A DNA stretch of 64,000 nt, taken from contig NZ_CP051305.1 of the NCBI RefSeq assembly GCF_024181385.1, forward strand, positions 62,001 to 126,000. Direction: 5' to 3'. This stretch comes from Treponema sp. OMZ 798 (lineage in GTDB: Bacteria > Spirochaetota > Spirochaetia > Treponematales > Treponemataceae). Position numbers and translations under genes: made by a program. The notes below the pieces were generated by a model. The model made no database searches. It had not been told where the DNA came from and was given only the letters and a program-made list of their open reading frames with translations. Below are positions 61,758 to 64,000 of the stretch, in pieces (the first letter of the stretch is position 1; the number at the start of each line of letters is the position of its first letter).

Positions 61758-63263
61758 ATGCACAAACGATTTTTTTTAACGGCTGCACTATGCTGCCTTT
61801 TTGTAACTAATCTTTATACTCAAAACACTGATGAAAAACTCGAAGCCGGTAAGCCGGTTGCTGTTACGGCTTATAAGATTGAAAGTGTTGAATACATCAT
61901 AAAAGGTTTTACTAAGGTGAAACCCCTATCGGCTAAAGTTCCTGTGGATACAAATCGAGTGTTTACCTCTAAAGAAGAATTTGATTTATATATAGCAGAA
62001 CTGAATTCGGAATTCACTAATATGAGGACAATAGAGTCCCATGAAATTACTTTCGATTTTTTGGAGTCTCAAAATAATATTACTCCTGTAAAGCTTAAAA
62101 TATATGTTAAAGATACATGGAATATCATAGCCTTGCCTTATCCGAGCTTTGATTCGAACAAAGGGCTTGAGTTTAAAATTAAGTTAAAAGATTTTAATTT
62201 TTTAGGTTCTCTTGAGCCTCTTACAATGGACTTAATATATAACCGTAACAATGATGGAAAATCTTCTTTTTCACTAGGATCAAATTTTGCTCTGCCCTTT
62301 TATATTAATCCGGTGAAGCTTCTTTGGAGCACTAATGCAGGAATGAATATAGATCAGGATAAAAATTTCGGATTTAACTTTGGTACTGGGCTAAATGCTT
62401 CATATAAACCGGGTGTTGATTGGATTACTTTAACGGCAGGTATAACTCAGGGTATAAATGTTTATGCATCTCCGTCAGAAAAAAATTATTATCTTACAAA
62501 CGGTTTTTATACATCTTTGTCTTTTGACATATATAAAAATCAGACCTTAGGTACAATCACATGGACTCCTTCTTTTGGTATAAACGGTAATTGGAAGTTC
62601 ACAAAAATTATCGATGAGAATAGAAAAGGATTAAATATTAATTGGGCCCATAGTTTTGATATGGGAAGAGTGAACTGGATAAATAATTTCCGGCAGGGTT
62701 TTAATTTAGATTTAAGCAATACGTATACTTATAATACATATAGAAAGGGAAATGTAGATGTTTCTTTTGAACTCGAAACAAAGGGCTTTTATTCTTTCTT
62801 GGATAGGGTAGGACTGTACGGCCGGCTTGATTTCCATTATAACCTATTTACTAAAAAGTCAAACAGGGGCGGAGAAATTTTGCGCGGTATTTTAAATAAA
62901 CGGATTTCTACAGATACGGCTATTAGTTTTAACTTTGACGTACCTGTAAAAATCGGAGTTTTTAAATGGGAAGAAATTACCGGAATTGAATGGACCCGCT
63001 TTTTCGGATTTGAGTTACATATATCTCCATTTTTAGATATGGCCTTGGTACATGATACCGAATCAAACACTTATTATAATCCTAAATACGGCTGGTATTC
63101 GGGCGGTTTAGAAATAATAATGTATCCGATAAAAATGAGAAGTATTTATGCGCGTATAAGCTATGGGCATGATCTAAGAGAAATAAAAAATAGAAAAGGC
63201 TATGCAAAGCGTGACGGCGGGCCCGTTTCCGAAATTTTTATCGGTATAGGTCTTCATTATTAA
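61758..63263 (+). CDS. Outer-membrane beta-barrel protein with POTRA-like N-terminus
   Basis: The 501-residue protein has a Sec signal peptide (cleavage near NLYTQN). It has a small N-terminal domain (about 30-130) with POTRA-like alternation, ending in KIYVKDTWNIIALPYPSFDSNKG, a segment similar in style to the linker of BamA/TamA-family proteins. From about 140 to the end it is a run of amphipathic strands (for example SSFSLGSNFALPF, GMNIDQDKNFGFNFGTGL) ending in SEIFIGIGLHY with an aromatic C-terminus. It is probably an Omp85-like or other barrel of the outer membrane; function is unknown. It has its own Shine-Dalgarno (TGGTGG) and follows purE by 65 bp. Confidence 0.6.
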   Translation: MHKRFFLTAALCCLFVTNLYTQNTDEKLEAGKPVAVTAYKIESVEYIIKGFTKVKPLSAKVPVDTNRVFTSKEEFDLYIAELNSEFTNMRTIESHEITFDFLESQNNITPVKLKIYVKDTWNIIALPYPSFDSNKGLEFKIKLKDFNFLGSLEPLTMDLIYNRNNDGKSSFSLGSNFALPFYINPVKLLWSTNAGMNIDQDKNFGFNFGTGLNASYKPGVDWITLTAGITQGINVYASPSEKNYYLTNGFYTSLSFDIYKNQTLGTITWTPSFGINGNWKFTKIIDENRKGLNINWAHSFDMGRVNWINNFRQGFNLDLSNTYTYNTYRKGNVDVSFELETKGFYSFLDRVGLYGRLDFHYNLFTKKSNRGGEILRGILNKRISTDTAISFNFDVPVKIGVFKWEEITGIEWTRFFGFELHISPFLDMALVHDTESNTYYNPKYGWYSGGLEIIMYPIKMRSIYARISYGHDLREIKNRKGYAKRDGGPVSEIFIGIGLHY

Positions 63264-63292
63264 AAAAAGTATTCCTAAAATATGGAGGCAGA

Positions 63293-64000
63293 ATGCGGTT
63301 TAGTTCCCATTATAAAATGGAAGGCGATGATATCATCGATTATGTCTTTGAGCACAGCAATTTTTTCGATGCAAATGAAAATTTAGTTTATGAAGAAATA
63401 GGAGACGGCAATATAAACTACGTCTACCGAATTTTCGAAAAGGGCACAAAAAAATCCCTTATTTTAAAACAAGCCGATGTTCAAACGAGGGTGCGCCCCG
63501 ACGGATATTTAAATCCGGATAGAAGCGCACGGGAAGCCGGAGTTTTAAAACTGTATAATGAATGTGCTCCAGATTTTTCGCCGAAAGTAATTTATGCCGA
63601 TCCCGTGATGGCCGCAATCATAATGGAGGACATAGGTTCTTATTCCAATTTAAGAAAGGAGCTGATGGCCGGTAAAATATTTTACGGACTCGAAAAATTA
63701 ATTGCAGGTTTTATTGTAGACACATCCCTACCCTCTACCGATTTAGGTTTGGGCTATCAAAAAAAATGTCAAGCAGCTTTTAAATTTTATAATCCCGATC
63801 TTTGTAAGATTACTCAAGACTTAGTCTTTACTCATCCCTATAAGGGTGTGAGGGGAAGAAATATTTTCCTGCCCGAAAATGCCGATTGGCTTAAAAAAAA
63901 GTTTTATGAAGACTCAAAGCTCATTGCAAAAGTTGCGGCCTTAAAAGAAAAATTCAATAATTACCCGCAAGGGCTTATTCATGGGGATTTACATTCCGGT
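63293..64000 (+). CDS. mtnK: S-methyl-5-thioribose kinase, 3' end outside the window
   Basis: The first 236 residues are present after a TGGAGG Shine-Dalgarno. The MtnK features are NINYVYRIFEKGTKKSLILKQ, RVRPDGYLNPDRSAREAG, MEDIGSYSNLRKEL and, at the window edge, the kinase catalytic loop LIHGDLHSG. The enzyme phosphorylates methylthioribose in methionine salvage. The frame has no stop before the window ends. Confidence 0.92.
   Translation, partial: MRFSSHYKMEGDDIIDYVFEHSNFFDANENLVYEEIGDGNINYVYRIFEKGTKKSLILKQADVQTRVRPDGYLNPDRSAREAGVLKLYNECAPDFSPKVIYADPVMAAIIMEDIGSYSNLRKELMAGKIFYGLEKLIAGFIVDTSLPSTDLGLGYQKKCQAAFKFYNPDLCKITQDLVFTHPYKGVRGRNIFLPENADWLKKKFYEDSKLIAKVAALKEKFNNYPQGLIHGDLHSG

Overview
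The window is chromosomal DNA of a host-associated treponeme, most likely Treponema denticola. The evidence is a P83/100-family antigen, a class II PurE with the HKTAEH motif, several Rpn/TIGR01784-type nuclease paralogs, a Suf operon, selenium-linked genes, an attC-type integron site, moderate to low GC, and many genes starting from TTGAnn-17-TATAAT promoters. Species assignment is inference from protein resemblance; no rRNA or tRNA gene was seen.

Layout. 1-5.9 kb: the 3' part of an AAA/DUF4143 ATPase gene, a translationally coupled pair of cNMP-binding/GGDEF proteins (the first degenerate, the second with an intact GGDEF), an elongated PRPP synthetase and an overlapping FGGY kinase. 5.9-8.7 kb: a leucine-rich-repeat lipoprotein gene broken by two frameshifts, then a gene-free stretch with CGCAAAG-type repeats and 24 perfect copies of a 7-bp repeat. 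8.7-19 kb: two Rpn-type nucleases, an XPB-like helicase with rsmE, mgtE, a dolichol-kinase-like membrane protein, a HAD phosphatase, a TrmH-family methylase, a small unknown protein and a MATE exporter.

19-31.2 kb: a two-gene operon for giant surface proteins. The first has a signal peptide, about 13 Ig-like modules and a C-terminal barrel-like domain; the second is a lipoprotein of about 2440 residues with Ig-like modules and a propeller-like C-terminus. 31-42.2 kb: a DcrB-like exported protein, a GPH/MFS symporter with a large insert, a four-gene minus-strand operon (steroid-reductase-like membrane protein, propeller protein, P83/100, 2-hydroxycarboxylate transporter), a nested inverted repeat, another Rpn-type nuclease followed by a decayed tail copy, and a dicarboxylate/amino-acid symporter.

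42.3-48.1 kb: sufCBD and lon. 48.1-52.9 kb: an AT-rich accessory island with MNT/HEPN, HigBA, SpoVT/PIN and a second HigBA-type toxin-antitoxin pair, two toxin-antitoxin remnants, and one convincing integron attC site plus two degenerate ones, without an integrase. 52.9-64 kb: a selenium/sulfur cluster (yedF, a DUF3343 protein, a class V aminotransferase), secF-secD-yajC, ssb with a GAAC-N4-GTTC palindrome upstream, an SDR, purC-purE, an outer-membrane barrel protein and the 5' part of mtnK.

Two themes cross the window. Several genes (helicase, GPH symporter, lon, mntA, both higB toxins, possibly the TrmH gene) have a -10 box ending only 6-8 nt before the ATG and no clear Shine-Dalgarno sequence, suggesting leaderless mRNAs. 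The accessory stretches are rich in palindromes and decaying gene fragments.
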